From: Chitinophagaceae bacterium UBA1931
GTDB lineage: Bacteria; Bacteroidota; Bacteroidia; Chitinophagales; Chitinophagaceae
Direction: 5' to 3'
NCBI GenBank assembly: GCA_002337125.1
Contig: DDFJ01000001.1
Span: 1,017,597-1,081,596, forward strand
DNA length: 64,000 bases
Shown: piece after piece, positions 18,822 to 26,994 of the stretch
How positions within the stretch are numbered: the stretch's first letter is position 1
Layout of the letters: every line of letters starts with the position of its first letter
Made by a program: the position numbers and the translations under genes
Notes under the pieces: generated by a model
Seen by the model: only the letters and a program-made list of their open reading frames with translations
Told to the model about the DNA's origin: nothing
Databases searched by the model: none

Positions 18822-19547
18822 TTAACTGTTTTGTTTCCTTTGTTTAATTCTCTCCTGCCATGCCTTTTCTTCCTGCTTCATATCGTAACCCTGTGTAGAG
18901 AGATAATTATTTATTCTTCCTTTATATTTTCCAAACACTTTGTGCTTATTTTCTGAAGAACCTTCATCCATTGCCAGTTCCCTTGCTTCTTTTAACCAAG
19001 TTAAAATCTGCACTTTTTGGTCAGTGGTAAGTGTAAGGATCATATCCTGGTAAGCACCATAAGTAACGGGGAGAATTCGATAGGTCATGCCATCTTTAAC
19101 CAGTTCTATCTGTTCGTCAGACAAGCTCTTCTTTAAAAGAGCTAAAAACTGTTTGTGAAGCTGCAATAAAGAAGCAGATTTTTTTTCTTCTTCTTTTTTA
19201 ATCAGGACAGAAGCTTCATCGGAAGACAGTGTAAGTTTTTTTATACTGTCGGTTACAACTTTGCTCCTGTCATGAATTGTGTTGAGTTGCAGGTATTGAT
19301 TTACGAGCAACTCAACAACATTATAGTAAACTGCTGAATCCTTGATTGAAAGTGTGCTGACGATTTTTGAAGACCTGTCGGTGAGCGTTTTCCTGTATTG
19401 TGCAGGATTATTCGCTTGCTGCGCATTCGCTTTAACACTGAAACCTAAAATGGAAAGAATTAAAATAAACTGAAGTAAGCCGGAAGTAAACCTACTTCCA
19501 ACACCGGAGAAATTAGCTTTGAAACCAGCAAGCAAACTACGCATCAT
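18822..19547 (-). CDS. DUF3826-like secreted protein upstream of susCD
   Basis: About 241 residues from the paired Met codons at 19547/19544; a frame from 19601 adds 18 residues lacking signal character. A signal segment (LLQFILILSILGFSVKANAQ) is followed by an all-helical, Lys/Glu-rich protein (residues ~45-241: RKTLTDRSSKIVSTL, SDEASVLIKKEEEKK, LTTDQKVQILTWLKEARELAMDE). I recognise this as DUF3826, a family often located beside SusC/SusD genes for pectin use. Its biochemical role is unknown, and no catalytic motif is visible. Being first in the susC-susD transcript, it may help assembly or oligosaccharide handling in the periplasm (inference). Confidence 0.75.
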   Translation of the reverse strand: MMRSLLAGFKANFSGVGSRFTSGLLQFILILSILGFSVKANAQQANNPAQYRKTLTDRSSKIVSTLSIKDSAVYYNVVELLVNQYLQLNTIHDRSKVVTDSIKKLTLSSDEASVLIKKEEEKKSASLLQLHKQFLALLKKSLSDEQIELVKDGMTYRILPVTYGAYQDMILTLTTDQKVQILTWLKEARELAMDEGSSENKHKVFGKYKGRINNYLSTQGYDMKQEEKAWQERIKQRKQNS

Positions 19548-19570
19548 ACTGCAACTGTTAATCTTTAAAA

Positions 19571-19606
19571 AATGAATGTTTTTTGTTAAAAATTCAAGCA
19601 TTCATT
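19571..19606 (-). promoter_or_regulatory. AT-rich inverted repeat in the leader of the DUF3826-susCD transcript
   Basis: Arms AATGAATG (19571-19578) and CATTCATT (19599-19606) are perfect 8-bp complements separated by 20 nt. They lie 25-60 bp before the chosen start of the DUF3826 gene. On the minus strand the second arm runs into a T-rich stretch. It could be a leader hairpin or a protein site; chance is possible in AT-rich DNA. Confidence 0.35.
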
Positions 19607-19694
19607 CACGGTCTAAAGGTACATTGGCTGTATAGCGTAACAATGTAAGGTTTTGCTATAAAGATGGAAGATTTTACTATTAGGTGAAATTTTA

Positions 19695-19708
19695 CGGAAA
19701 CGTTCCCG
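19695..19708. promoter_or_regulatory. Operator-like palindrome upstream of DUF3826-susC-susD
   Basis: The 14-mer CGGAAACGTTCCCG is a dyad with 6 of 7 positions matching around a central CG, the shape bound by LacI-family repressors. It lies in the 178-bp gap between the GH2 gene and the DUF3826 gene. No LacI regulator is present in the window, so the binding protein, if any, is encoded elsewhere. Confidence 0.4.
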
Positions 19709-19725
19709 AAAACCCGATTTGCAGC

Positions 19726-22149
19726 CTATTCTTCTGTTTTAAGCGTAATTACAGCTTGTTTTAAACCGGCAGATTTTGCAATAACTGTAATATTTCCCTG
19801 TTTTTTGTCCGATTGAACCATAACAAGAGCAAGCCCTTTCCAGGTTTTCCTTTTGTTGCTTTTGAGTGAAGTTGTATCGGCCTGATAACCATTATCCGTT
19901 CCGGCAAGAAAACCTGTGCCTGTAACGGTAAATTCAACCATTTTGTCTGCATCCGGGACAAGCCGCCCGTTTTTATCAACTACACGAACAGTTACAAAGG
20001 CAAGATCTTTACCATTTGCCTTGATTGATTTTCTGTCGGCAATTAATTCAATTTTTGCAGGTAGTCCTGCTGTTTTTATTTCTTTCGTTAAAACAATAAT
20101 TCCATTCTTTCTGCTCACTACTTTTAATGTACCGGGCTCATAAACTACTTTCCAGCTTACATGCAAGGTTGTGTCGGTTTTGCTTCTTTTTCCCAATGAC
20201 TTTCCATTAAGATAAAGTTCAACTTCATCGGCATTGTTGTAATAAGCCCACACATCAACTGTATCTCCTTTTGACCAATTCCAGTGAGGAAATAAATGAA
20301 GTACAGGTTTTGATGTCCATTCACTCTGGTACATGTAATACACATCTTTTGGAAAACCGGCAAGGTCAATGATTCCGTAGTACGAACTGCGTGCAGGGTA
20401 TTTAGGATAAGGTAACGGTTCACCGAGATAATCAAAACCACTCCAAACAAATAAACCTGCAATGTGCTGATTGGTTTTTACTGCCAGCCAACTCTTTTCA
20501 TGTGTTGCACCCCAGTATGCATGTGTGTTATCGTAACCTGAACAGGTGAAATCTTTGTTACCATCAGCAAACGTATCCTGCGCTTTATAATCAGGCGGCC
20601 AGATGCGGATACTGTCGGCCGGGAATTGATAAACTCCTCTTGTTTCCAAAGCTGAAGCGGTTTCAGTTGCAATAAACTTCTGATTGGGAAAACGCTTTGG
20701 CAACGCTTCATAATCGTAGAGTTTGTAATTAAAACCAAGTACATCCAATGCATTTGCCTGTGTAATAAAATTCTTTTCAGGAAAGGTTTCAGTTAATGCA
20801 GTTGTAACGGGTCTTGTGGTATCAACTGACTTGATTGCAGCCACCAGTTTTTTTACAATGATGGTTCCTGTACTGTCGAATTGTTCACGCTGTTCGTTAC
20901 CAATGCTCCACATAATCACTGAAGGATGATTCCTGTCACGCATTACCATTGCCTGAGCATCTGTTACAGCCCATTCATCAAAGTACTGGTGATAATCGTA
21001 TTTGTTTTTTTTCTTTTTCCAGATATCGTATGCTTCATCGATCACAAGAAAACCCATCTCATCACACAAATCAAGCATTGTTGATGCAGGTGGATTGTGT
21101 GCAAAACGAATTACATTGCAACCCATCTCTTTTAAAATAGTCAATTGACGCTTTGCTGCAACTTTATTAAAAGCTGCACCTAATGCACCAAGGTCATGAT
21201 GCATACAAACACCATGAATTTTTAATGGCTGATTATTGAGAAAAAATCCTTTCTGGCTGTCGAAATAAAATGAACGGATGCCGAAAGTTGTTTCAACTGC
21301 ATCAATTAATTTACCATCAATTTCAATCTTTGTAACTGCTTTGTACAAATAAGGAATAGTTGCAGACCATAATTGAGGGTCAACAATTTTTAACTCATCT
21401 GTATACGTATAACCTCCTGCTGGAATTACCCTTTTGATAATATTTCTTGATGACGAGATTTTTTTACCAGCTTTATTAAAAACATCAGTATACAAATTGA
21501 CAATTATATTTTCACTCCTATCATTCCTGATCTGGCTTTCGATTTTAATAACGGCTTCTTTACTACTCACTTTAGGTGTTGTAATAAAAACACCTTCTTC
21601 TTTAAGAGAAAGAGGATTTGAAGTAATCAATTTCACATCCCTGTAAATTCCACTTCCCGTATACCATCTTGAATCGGGTTGCAGACTGTTATCAACTTTT
21701 ACAGCAATTACATTTTGCTTATCATAGTTCATGTAAGCTGTGAGATCGTATGAAAAACTGGTATAACCGTAAGGACGTTTACCAAGATAATGACCATTGA
21801 TCCATACTTCACTGTTTTTGTAAACACCATCAAATACAATAGTTGTGATTTTATTTTTTACTGATGAAGAAACAGTAAATGTCTTCCTGTACCAGCCGAT
21901 GCCGCCGGGCAATGAACCTCCCTGGTTGGTTGCAGGAGCTGATGAAGAAAAATTCTGTTCAATACTCCAGTCGTGCGGAAGATTTAAGTTTCTCCATTTT
22001 GCATCACTGTAGTTTGCATTTGCAGCAAGACTATCATCGCCTAAATAAAATTTCCAGCCATTGTTAAAATCAACAACAGAACGCACCTGTAAAAAAGCTG
22101 TATTACATGCAAGCAAAAAAATAACAACTAAAAATACCTTTTTGATCAT
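19726..22149 (-). CDS. GH2 beta-galactosidase-type enzyme with C-terminal DUF4982-like domain
   Basis: 807 residues, signal peptide ~1-20. Order: GH2 sugar-binding jelly roll (~25-185; RWYTGSGIYRDV), Ig-like domain (~185-295), TIM barrel (~295-590) with acid/base Glu419 in MWSIGNEQ and nucleophile Glu496 in IATETAS, then a DUF4982-type beta-sandwich (PHWNWSKGDTVDVWAY, ~640) and a final Ig-like domain (~700-805). This is a complete exo-acting beta-glycosidase; galactose or a uronic acid from side chains of rhamnogalacturonan is the likely product. It sits 23 bp downstream of the aldo/keto reductase gene and is the last gene before the susCD leader region. Confidence 0.9.
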   Translation of the reverse strand: MIKKVFLVVIFLLACNTAFLQVRSVVDFNNGWKFYLGDDSLAANANYSDAKWRNLNLPHDWSIEQNFSSSAPATNQGGSLPGGIGWYRKTFTVSSSVKNKITTIVFDGVYKNSEVWINGHYLGKRPYGYTSFSYDLTAYMNYDKQNVIAVKVDNSLQPDSRWYTGSGIYRDVKLITSNPLSLKEEGVFITTPKVSSKEAVIKIESQIRNDRSENIIVNLYTDVFNKAGKKISSSRNIIKRVIPAGGYTYTDELKIVDPQLWSATIPYLYKAVTKIEIDGKLIDAVETTFGIRSFYFDSQKGFFLNNQPLKIHGVCMHHDLGALGAAFNKVAAKRQLTILKEMGCNVIRFAHNPPASTMLDLCDEMGFLVIDEAYDIWKKKKNKYDYHQYFDEWAVTDAQAMVMRDRNHPSVIMWSIGNEQREQFDSTGTIIVKKLVAAIKSVDTTRPVTTALTETFPEKNFITQANALDVLGFNYKLYDYEALPKRFPNQKFIATETASALETRGVYQFPADSIRIWPPDYKAQDTFADGNKDFTCSGYDNTHAYWGATHEKSWLAVKTNQHIAGLFVWSGFDYLGEPLPYPKYPARSSYYGIIDLAGFPKDVYYMYQSEWTSKPVLHLFPHWNWSKGDTVDVWAYYNNADEVELYLNGKSLGKRSKTDTTLHVSWKVVYEPGTLKVVSRKNGIIVLTKEIKTAGLPAKIELIADRKSIKANGKDLAFVTVRVVDKNGRLVPDADKMVEFTVTGTGFLAGTDNGYQADTTSLKSNKRKTWKGLALVMVQSDKKQGNITVIAKSAGLKQAVITLKTEE

Positions 22150-22172
22150 AAATTATTTTTCGGAAACAAATC

Positions 22173-23159
22173 TTACCACAAATGATGAACAGCGGGTTTA
22201 ATATATTCTTCATACACATTCTTCACCTGTTGTAACTGGTCATCCGTCAGTCCATCTTCATTAATTGCCTGCAGATTTCTGATAACCTGTTCAGGTTTTG
22301 AAGCTCCGGGAATAATGGTGCTTACTGCATCAAATCCAAGTATCCACTTTAATGCAAGCGATGAAAGAGTTTTACCTGCGGGAACAATCTGCTTCAGTTG
22401 TTCAACTGCTTTTAACCCTGTTATATAATCAATACCTGAAAATGTTTCACCTTTATCAAATGCTTCACCATTGCGGTTAAACTGCCGGTGATCGCCAGTT
22501 TCAAATACAGTCTGTGCAGTATAGTTACCGGTTAATAATCCGCTTGCAAGAGGAACACGCACTATTATACCAATATTTTTTCTTTTTGCCTCAGCGAAAA
22601 ATAATTCAGCAGGACGCTGACGAAACATATTGAAGATGATCTGTACTGTTGTTACATTATCAAACTCAATTGCTTTCAGTGCTTCTTCAACTTTTTCCAC
22701 ACTTACACCCAGGTGCTGAATCTTTCCCTCTTTTTTCAAGTCATCAAACAAAGAAAAAATTTCGGGGCGATAAAATACTTGTGTGGGCGGACAATGCAAT
22801 TGTATTAAATCAATTGTTTCAAGTTGAAGTCGTTTTAAACTGTCTTCAACATATTTACGTAAAACTTTGGGTTGATAACCATCATTGACATGTGGTTGAA
22901 TCTGCCGACCGCATTTTGTAGCCACATAAATCCGTTCTTTTCTTGTTTTAAGAAAACGGCCAATCGCTTTTTCACTTTCACCATCACTGTAAACATCAGC
23001 AGTATCAATAAAATTCACGCCATTGTCTACTGCAGTGTTTAAAATTTCTTCTGCATTCTTTTGATTGAATTCACTTCCCCATTTGCCACCAACCTGCCAT
23101 GTACCAAGACTGATTCCTGATATATTGAAACCCGTTTTCCCTAATGTTCTGTATTGCAT
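22173..23159 (-). CDS. Aldo/keto reductase, sugar dehydrogenase type
   Basis: 328 residues, cytoplasmic (no signal). The AKR catalytic tetrad is complete: Asp52 and Tyr57 (FIDTADVYSDG), Lys82 (TKCG) and His122 (IQLHCPP). The NADP-binding region near the C-terminus (GASKPEQVIRNL) is also present. Members of this subgroup oxidise or reduce aldoses; some are D-threo-aldose or L-fucose dehydrogenases that make the sugar lactone. It is encoded between an alcohol dehydrogenase and GH2 within a cluster of secreted hydrolases, so it probably acts on a monosaccharide released by them. It could supply the lactone for the amidohydrolase at 41.3 kb, which is inference only. Confidence 0.85.
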   Translation of the reverse strand: MQYRTLGKTGFNISGISLGTWQVGGKWGSEFNQKNAEEILNTAVDNGVNFIDTADVYSDGESEKAIGRFLKTRKERIYVATKCGRQIQPHVNDGYQPKVLRKYVEDSLKRLQLETIDLIQLHCPPTQVFYRPEIFSLFDDLKKEGKIQHLGVSVEKVEEALKAIEFDNVTTVQIIFNMFRQRPAELFFAEAKRKNIGIIVRVPLASGLLTGNYTAQTVFETGDHRQFNRNGEAFDKGETFSGIDYITGLKAVEQLKQIVPAGKTLSSLALKWILGFDAVSTIIPGASKPEQVIRNLQAINEDGLTDDQLQQVKNVYEEYIKPAVHHLW

Positions 23160-23187
23160 AACTGCTGATTGTTGTTCTTTGTTCTGA

Positions 23188-24201
23188 TTACATTTCCACC
23201 ATTGCCTTAATCACACCATTCTTCGGGTCGAGCCAGCTTTCAAAATTATCTTTCACTTCACTGAACTGCACACGATGTGTAATGTAAGTAGCCGGATCAA
23301 CCAATTTATTTCTCATGCTGTTCATTACATGATCAAAATCTTCAGTGGTTGCATTGCGGCTGCTCATTAGTGTTGCTTCACGTTTGTGAAATTCAGGGTG
23401 ACTAACAATCAACTCCCCTTTTTGCAATCCAACCAACACATATCTTGCTCCATGTGCCATGTACAAGAATGCCGCATTGATAGCTTTCTGATTTCCGGTT
23501 GCATCAATCACAACTGTAGGCATATCGCCATTGGTAATTTCTTTTAAACGTTGCGTTGCGCCTTCTTTCAAAGGGTTGATGGTATGTTCCACTTTCAACT
23601 TTTCTTTACAGAAATTCAAACGTGTTTCATTTACATCCATAGCAATGACTTTACCACCTGCAATACGACCAAATTCCATAATACCCAAACCAATTGGTCC
23701 TGCACCAATCACCAATACAAATTCACCCGGCTTTACTCCTGCCCTCCTGATGCCATGCGCACCAATAGCCAAAGGTTCAACCAATGCCAGTTCATCAAAA
23801 CTCATATCGCCACCGTGCAGCAAAGCCGACACCGGAACAGAAATATATTCCATCATTCCACCATCCACATGCACACCAAAAACATTAATGGCAGCACAGC
23901 AGTTGGGTAAACCGTTGCGGCATGCAATACATTCACCACAATTAAAATAAGGAATGAGTGTTACTCTTTCACCAACTGTAAAACCGGTTGAAGGATCCAC
24001 ATCAACCACTTCACAACCTAACTCATGACCAAGAATACGTGGATATATAAAATAAGGTTGTGTGCCTTCAAATGCATGCAAGTCAGTGCCGCAGATACCA
24101 ATACATTTTACTTTTAAAATTGCTTCCCCTTTTTCAGCAACCGGCTGTTCTTTCGTGATATATTCAAAAGACCCTGGCTCTTTACATACGAGTGCATTCA
24201 T
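23188..24201 (-). CDS. Zinc-dependent medium-chain alcohol dehydrogenase, sugar/polyol type
   Basis: 337 residues, cytoplasmic. Catalytic zinc ligands are Cys37 (GICGTD), His59 with Glu60 (GHE) and Glu142 (VEP). The structural zinc lobe has Cys88, Cys91, Cys94 and Cys102. The NAD-binding loop IGAGPIGLG is at ~165-173. It resembles L-threonine/sorbitol/galactitol-phosphate dehydrogenases and those linked to L-fucose or L-galactonate use. The stop overlaps nothing; the GH78 gene is 3 bp upstream and the aldo/keto reductase 28 bp downstream, so the three are co-transcribed. The substrate is probably a sugar or sugar acid from pectin. The reaction direction and position oxidised cannot be read from the sequence. 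Confidence 0.85.
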   Translation of the reverse strand: MNALVCKEPGSFEYITKEQPVAEKGEAILKVKCIGICGTDLHAFEGTQPYFIYPRILGHELGCEVVDVDPSTGFTVGERVTLIPYFNCGECIACRNGLPNCCAAINVFGVHVDGGMMEYISVPVSALLHGGDMSFDELALVEPLAIGAHGIRRAGVKPGEFVLVIGAGPIGLGIMEFGRIAGGKVIAMDVNETRLNFCKEKLKVEHTINPLKEGATQRLKEITNGDMPTVVIDATGNQKAINAAFLYMAHGARYVLVGLQKGELIVSHPEFHKREATLMSSRNATTEDFDHVMNSMRNKLVDPATYITHRVQFSEVKDNFESWLDPKNGVIKAMVEM

Positions 24202-24204
24202 GAT

Positions 24205-26952
24205 TTAATTATTTTTCACTTTGATATAATATTTTCCTGATCCTGTTTTTATAACAGATTTACCATTTTCAATACTTGCAGTTACTTTTTTGTTGTTCAT
24301 GAAAAGTGCTGCATTTTTTTGCAAAGGTAAACAGATGACGGCAGTTGTATTTACAGGAATTTCAACCATCATTTCAAAACCATCAGCGTTCTTTTTCCAT
24401 TGAGACATAATTGTGCCGTATGGCGATTCAAACGATGATTGTGCATTTGAAATATCACCCACCATTACCGGTTCAATAACAATGTTTTTATAGGCAACAG
24501 AATGTTCATCCTGTTTAATACCTGCAACAGAAGTATAAAACCATTCCATTAAATGACCGAGCATAAAATGATTATTGCTTACGATTGGCAAGCCTTGCCA
24601 CGATTCTGTTAATGCAGTTGCGCCTCTTTCCAGCTGATATCCATAACCCGGTACATCAGTGCGGTTATTCATAAGGAAAATAAGTTCATTCCTTCCTGCT
24701 TCACTTAAAACTTTCAGCAGGTGATGAAACCCGATATCTCCACTGGTTAAACTGTAATTACGCTGCATAATATCTTTCACAATATTTTCAACAACAGCAG
24801 CTTTATCTTTTTCATTCACCAAACCAAAACTTACAGCAATAGCATTTGAAGTCTGGCTGCCAGATCCGTATTGTTTTGTTTCGGGGTGATAATAGGCTTT
24901 ATTGAATGCTTGTTTTACCTGGTCGGCCCATCTTGCATAAGTAACAGCATCTGTTGTTTTTCCCAGCATAACTGCAATCTTATTCATCAGTACAAGATCA
25001 TTGTAATAGTAAGCGGTTGCAGTTAAACCCATGGGTGTAAGCTGACAAAAGCCCGGACGGTTTGGCCCGAGATCATACCAATCACTCAAACCATACATCA
25101 GCAAATAACTGCTGTCTTTACTGTGCAGGTAGTTCACATACTTCTGCATGGCAGTATAATTCTTCGATAGTTCGTCTTTGTTACCATACCACTGGTATAA
25201 ATTCCACGGAAATAAAATTACATTACTTCCCCACTCAGGCGAATCCCTGAAATAACCATCAGCAAAATGCATTTCAGTGTACTCAGGAATAGTTGAAGGA
25301 ACCAAACCATTTGCATTTTGTTCGGCCCTGATATCTGCCATAATTTTTACAGCGAGCGACTGAATATCATAATTGTACTGCAGTGCATTGCCCATGAGAT
25401 GAAGTTGCTCCTGCCATCCCAAACGCTCCCTGTGCGGACAATCTGTAAAAATGCTTTGCATGTTACTGTTGATGGCCCACTTGATGAGATTGAAAGTTTT
25501 GTTGAATAATTCATTGGAGCAACTGAATGTTCCTGTTGTTGCAGTACTGTTTCTTGTGTGCAGTGCTTTTACTGAAATGATTTTTGTGCTTGCCGTATCC
25601 TGATTATTCACATCGGGCAACAGATCAACCTGCACATAACGAAAACCATAATAAGAAAAACGGGGTTGCCAATTTTCCTCTGAATTACCTCTGAGAATGT
25701 ATTGAAAGTATGAAGGACTTCCTGTTGCTTTCTGATTGGCTGTTCCATCTTCTTTAAGCAACTCTGCACAGGTGATCCGTATGGTATCGCCTCTTCTGCC
25801 TTTCATTTTTATTGCAGGAATACCCGACATGTTTTGCCCCATATCATACATCCACAGATTACTCTTTAATTCTTTACTGCTGATGGGATCAAACTCCTGC
25901 ATCACTTTAACAGGCGCTGCTGTTTGTGAAACCAATACATGCGGTTCGGCAATCACAGCTTGTTTCCATTGGCGATCATCAAATCCTGTTTGATTCCAAC
26001 CTTTCTGCTCCAATCTTGCATTATAATTTTCTCCGCCATAGATGCTTGAAAAGGTAATGGGTGAAGGAGCTGTTTTCCATGTTTGATTGCTGACGATGTT
26101 TTCAGTTGTACCATCGCTGTACTCAATCAGAATCCGTGCAATCAGTTTGGGATAACCATATGCACCAGTCATTTTACGGTAACGTTCACCGGGAATATAA
26201 TAAAATCCATTTCCCAGCATAACAGCCACAGTATTTGCAGTGCTGCCGAGATAAGAAGTAATATCAAATGTTACATACTGCGCCTGTTTGTTGTATTTAG
26301 TCCAGCCCGGATCTAAAAAATGATCACCTACTTTTTTCCCGTTGATGCTCATTTCAAACTGACCAAGACCGCAAATGAAAGCAGTTGCCTGTTTGATTTT
26401 TTTTGTAACAGAAACCTCTTTGCGGAAAAGCGGTAACACATCCGGACGTTTGCCCCATTCTTTTTTTCCATTGCCATGTTCGGCAGGAAATACTTTTAAG
26501 GAATCAACCAGGTTTTCATAAGCAATCCACTTTGCATTTTTCCAGTCAGCCTGTTTCAGCAAACCCATTTGCCAATATGCAACATCACTCCAGGCAGAAA
26601 CATTTCCTTTATTGTCCCACACTTTTATTTTCCAGAAATATCTTTTGGCAGATTCCAAAACTTTTCCTGAATAATTGATTTGTATAGATGCAGATGAATT
26701 GACTTTTTTTGAATCCCACACATTGCCAATATTTTTTTTCAGTAAGGCTTCGTTATCTGCAACAAGAACCTGGTAAGCTGTTTGCAACACATTTTGCTGG
26801 TAAGATTGCAACTGCCAGCTGAGTTTCGGATTCAGCACATCAACACCCAATGGATTTTCCAGCTGCTGACACCGCAGGTGATGAGCAGATAATTGCTGGG
26901 CATTCATCTGAACACTCAAGAAAGAAAATATCAGCAACAACAAATATCTCAT
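24205..26952 (-). CDS. GH78 alpha-L-rhamnosidase, copy 1
   Basis: 915 residues, signal peptide ending MNAQ. The N-terminal fibronectin-like domain (LENPLGVDVLNPKLSW) and two beta-sandwich domains precede the (alpha/alpha)6 catalytic barrel (from ~480). The catalytic region reads TDCPHRERLGWQEQ, a variant of the usual CPQRDERLGWTGDAQ seen in the second GH78 of the window; the Glu in HRERLG aligns with the general acid. A second conserved Glu lies in ALTESWQGLP, before the C-terminal beta-sandwich. It removes alpha-linked L-rhamnose from rhamnogalacturonan or its fragments, feeding the rhamnose genes at 54-60 kb. The variant motif suggests a different linkage or aglycone preference from the second copy. 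Confidence 0.93.
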   Translation of the reverse strand: MRYLLLLIFSFLSVQMNAQQLSAHHLRCQQLENPLGVDVLNPKLSWQLQSYQQNVLQTAYQVLVADNEALLKKNIGNVWDSKKVNSSASIQINYSGKVLESAKRYFWKIKVWDNKGNVSAWSDVAYWQMGLLKQADWKNAKWIAYENLVDSLKVFPAEHGNGKKEWGKRPDVLPLFRKEVSVTKKIKQATAFICGLGQFEMSINGKKVGDHFLDPGWTKYNKQAQYVTFDITSYLGSTANTVAVMLGNGFYYIPGERYRKMTGAYGYPKLIARILIEYSDGTTENIVSNQTWKTAPSPITFSSIYGGENYNARLEQKGWNQTGFDDRQWKQAVIAEPHVLVSQTAAPVKVMQEFDPISSKELKSNLWMYDMGQNMSGIPAIKMKGRRGDTIRITCAELLKEDGTANQKATGSPSYFQYILRGNSEENWQPRFSYYGFRYVQVDLLPDVNNQDTASTKIISVKALHTRNSTATTGTFSCSNELFNKTFNLIKWAINSNMQSIFTDCPHRERLGWQEQLHLMGNALQYNYDIQSLAVKIMADIRAEQNANGLVPSTIPEYTEMHFADGYFRDSPEWGSNVILFPWNLYQWYGNKDELSKNYTAMQKYVNYLHSKDSSYLLMYGLSDWYDLGPNRPGFCQLTPMGLTATAYYYNDLVLMNKIAVMLGKTTDAVTYARWADQVKQAFNKAYYHPETKQYGSGSQTSNAIAVSFGLVNEKDKAAVVENIVKDIMQRNYSLTSGDIGFHHLLKVLSEAGRNELIFLMNNRTDVPGYGYQLERGATALTESWQGLPIVSNNHFMLGHLMEWFYTSVAGIKQDEHSVAYKNIVIEPVMVGDISNAQSSFESPYGTIMSQWKKNADGFEMMVEIPVNTTAVICLPLQKNAALFMNNKKVTASIENGKSVIKTGSGKYYIKVKNN

Positions 26953-26994
26953 CTTATTCTGCTTTAATATTGACTATTCACTTTTCAAAACTGT

